This document shows positions 5,149-5,941 of a stretch of DNA of 5,941 bases, piece by piece. The notes below the pieces were generated by a model. The model did no database searches, was not told the DNA's origin, and saw only the letters and a program-made list of their open reading frames with translations. Source of the stretch: Methanobacteriota archaeon (GTDB lineage: Archaea > Halobacteriota > Halobacteria > Halobacteriales > Halalkalicoccaceae). How positions within the stretch are numbered: position 1 is the first letter of the stretch; every line of letters begins with the position of its first letter. Location of the stretch: contig JADFQH010000196.1 of the NCBI GenBank assembly GCA_022561895.1, positions 1 to 5,941 on the forward strand. Direction: 5' to 3'. The position numbers and the translations under genes were made by a program.

Positions 5149-5941
5149 TGGCAGAAGACATCCTCCGCGTCGAAGGGCTTTCGACCCGATTTTTCACCGA
5201 CTCAGGGCAGATCAACGCGGTTTCGGACCTCGACCTGCGTATCGAACGCGGTGAGATATTCGGCATCGTCGGCGAGAGCGGCAGTGGAAAAAGCGTCACC
5301 GCCCGATCGATCATGGATTTGATTGAGTCGCCCGGACGGATCACCGATGGCGAGATCCGGTATCGTGACCCCGACCTCGCCGTCGGAGTCAGCGCTGATT
5401 TCCCCGATGCCGTCGATGGCGAGTTCGTCGACCTGCGCGCCGTTCCCGAACGGATCAGGCGGTCGCTCCGGGGGAGTGCCTTCAGCATGATCTTTCAGGA
5501 TGCGATGAGCAGTTTCAACCCCTCGATCACCGTCGGCGAGCAGATCGCAGAGGCCGTCGAGGTCCAGCGGCGGGCGAGCGCGAACCCACGTTCGACGCGC
5601 GCGCGCACCCAGTCGACCGAGTACTCGCTCGGCTCGTTCGCCCTCTCGACTGTGCTTCCCTCTCAGAAGTACGTCTCGGAGGCGAGTCACGATCGAGCGG
5701 TAGAACTGCTCGAACTCGTCGGAATTCCCGATCCGACCGAGCGCGTAGACGAATACCCCCACCAGTTCTCTGGAGGGATGTTACAGCGTGCGATGATCGC
5801 ACAAGCGCTGGCTGGCGAACCCGACGTGTTGATCGCCGACGAACCCACAACCGCACTCGACGTGACCATCCAAGCACAGATCCTCGCGTTGCTTTCGGAA
5901 CTACAAGAAGAGACCGACATGAGTGTTCTCTTGATTACCCA
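5148..5941 (+). CDS. dppD: ABC importer ATP-binding protein, DppD/OppD family, 3' end outside window
   Basis: 264 complete codons are visible before the window ends in an open frame. Walker A is GESGSGKS (42-49), the Q-loop is MIFQDAMSSFNP (114-125, with Ala where most members have Pro), the signature is FSGGM (207-211) and Walker B is VLIADEPTTALD (227-238), followed by VTIQAQIL. The window stops just at the expected H-loop (LLIT, then His or Gln). ATP hydrolysis here, with a DppF partner expected downstream, would drive solute uptake through DppB/DppC. Two segments are longer than in bacterial DppD: about 73-105 before the Q-loop, and about 140-180 (RRASANPRSTRARTQ to SQKYVSEASH) before the signature. 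Both look like the form common in haloarchaeal members rather than errors, since the frame and motifs run through them. The conserved C-terminal oligopeptide-transporter extension would lie outside. Confidence 0.93.
   Translation, partial: MAEDILRVEGLSTRFFTDSGQINAVSDLDLRIERGEIFGIVGESGSGKSVTARSIMDLIESPGRITDGEIRYRDPDLAVGVSADFPDAVDGEFVDLRAVPERIRRSLRGSAFSMIFQDAMSSFNPSITVGEQIAEAVEVQRRASANPRSTRARTQSTEYSLGSFALSTVLPSQKYVSEASHDRAVELLELVGIPDPTERVDEYPHQFSGGMLQRAMIAQALAGEPDVLIADEPTTALDVTIQAQILALLSELQEETDMSVLLIT

Noticed and set aside
5202..5762. 186-codon minus-strand open frame opposite dppD
   Set aside because: The + strand carries all ABC ATPase motifs over the same bases; the minus frame has no recognisable domain.
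1..5941. CRISPR array, tRNA/rRNA, insertion sequence or defence genes
   Set aside because: No regularly spaced repeats, no structural RNA signature and no transposase or nuclease-like reading frame were seen; the window is almost fully occupied by ABC transporter genes.

Overview
The window looks like haloarchaeal chromosome. It is GC-rich, and its proteins are strongly acidic and poor in lysine. The substrate-binding protein carries a twin-arginine signal joined to a lipobox, and AT-rich TATA boxes sit about 27 bases upstream of start codons, as expected for leaderless archaeal transcripts. All genes are on the + strand and nearly every base is coding.

Region 1 (about 1-1400) holds three items. 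The first is the last 33 codons of a protein ending in a TOBE (molybdate/tungstate-binding) domain. The second overlaps it by ATGA: a 166-residue membrane protein that resembles only the C-terminal part of a haloarchaeal ABC-2 type permease. The third, behind its own promoter, is a complete ABC-2/DrrA-type ATPase. If the 166-residue protein is a remnant, the ATPase has no intact permease inside the window.

Region 2 (about 1400-5941) is a dipeptide/oligopeptide/nickel-type (PepT family) ABC importer operon. It contains a Tat-exported lipoprotein binding protein (dppA-like), two permeases (dppB, dppC) and the first ATPase (dppD), which runs off the right edge. A second ATPase (dppF) would be expected just beyond. 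A candidate leaderless promoter precedes the binding protein. A 95-base gap with a small hairpin separates the binding protein from dppB. dppB-dppC-dppD overlap by 4 and 1 bases, and the Shine-Dalgarno sites for dppC and dppD lie inside the preceding genes, so the three are probably translationally coupled. The binding protein would capture solute at the outer face of the membrane, DppB/DppC form the channel, and DppD (with DppF) drives uptake by ATP hydrolysis. The substrate cannot be told from sequence.

I see no mobile element, CRISPR array, RNA gene or clearly new system. The most unusual points are the apparently truncated exporter permease next to the TOBE gene, the near absence of lysine from the binding protein, and lineage-type insertions in DppC and DppD.
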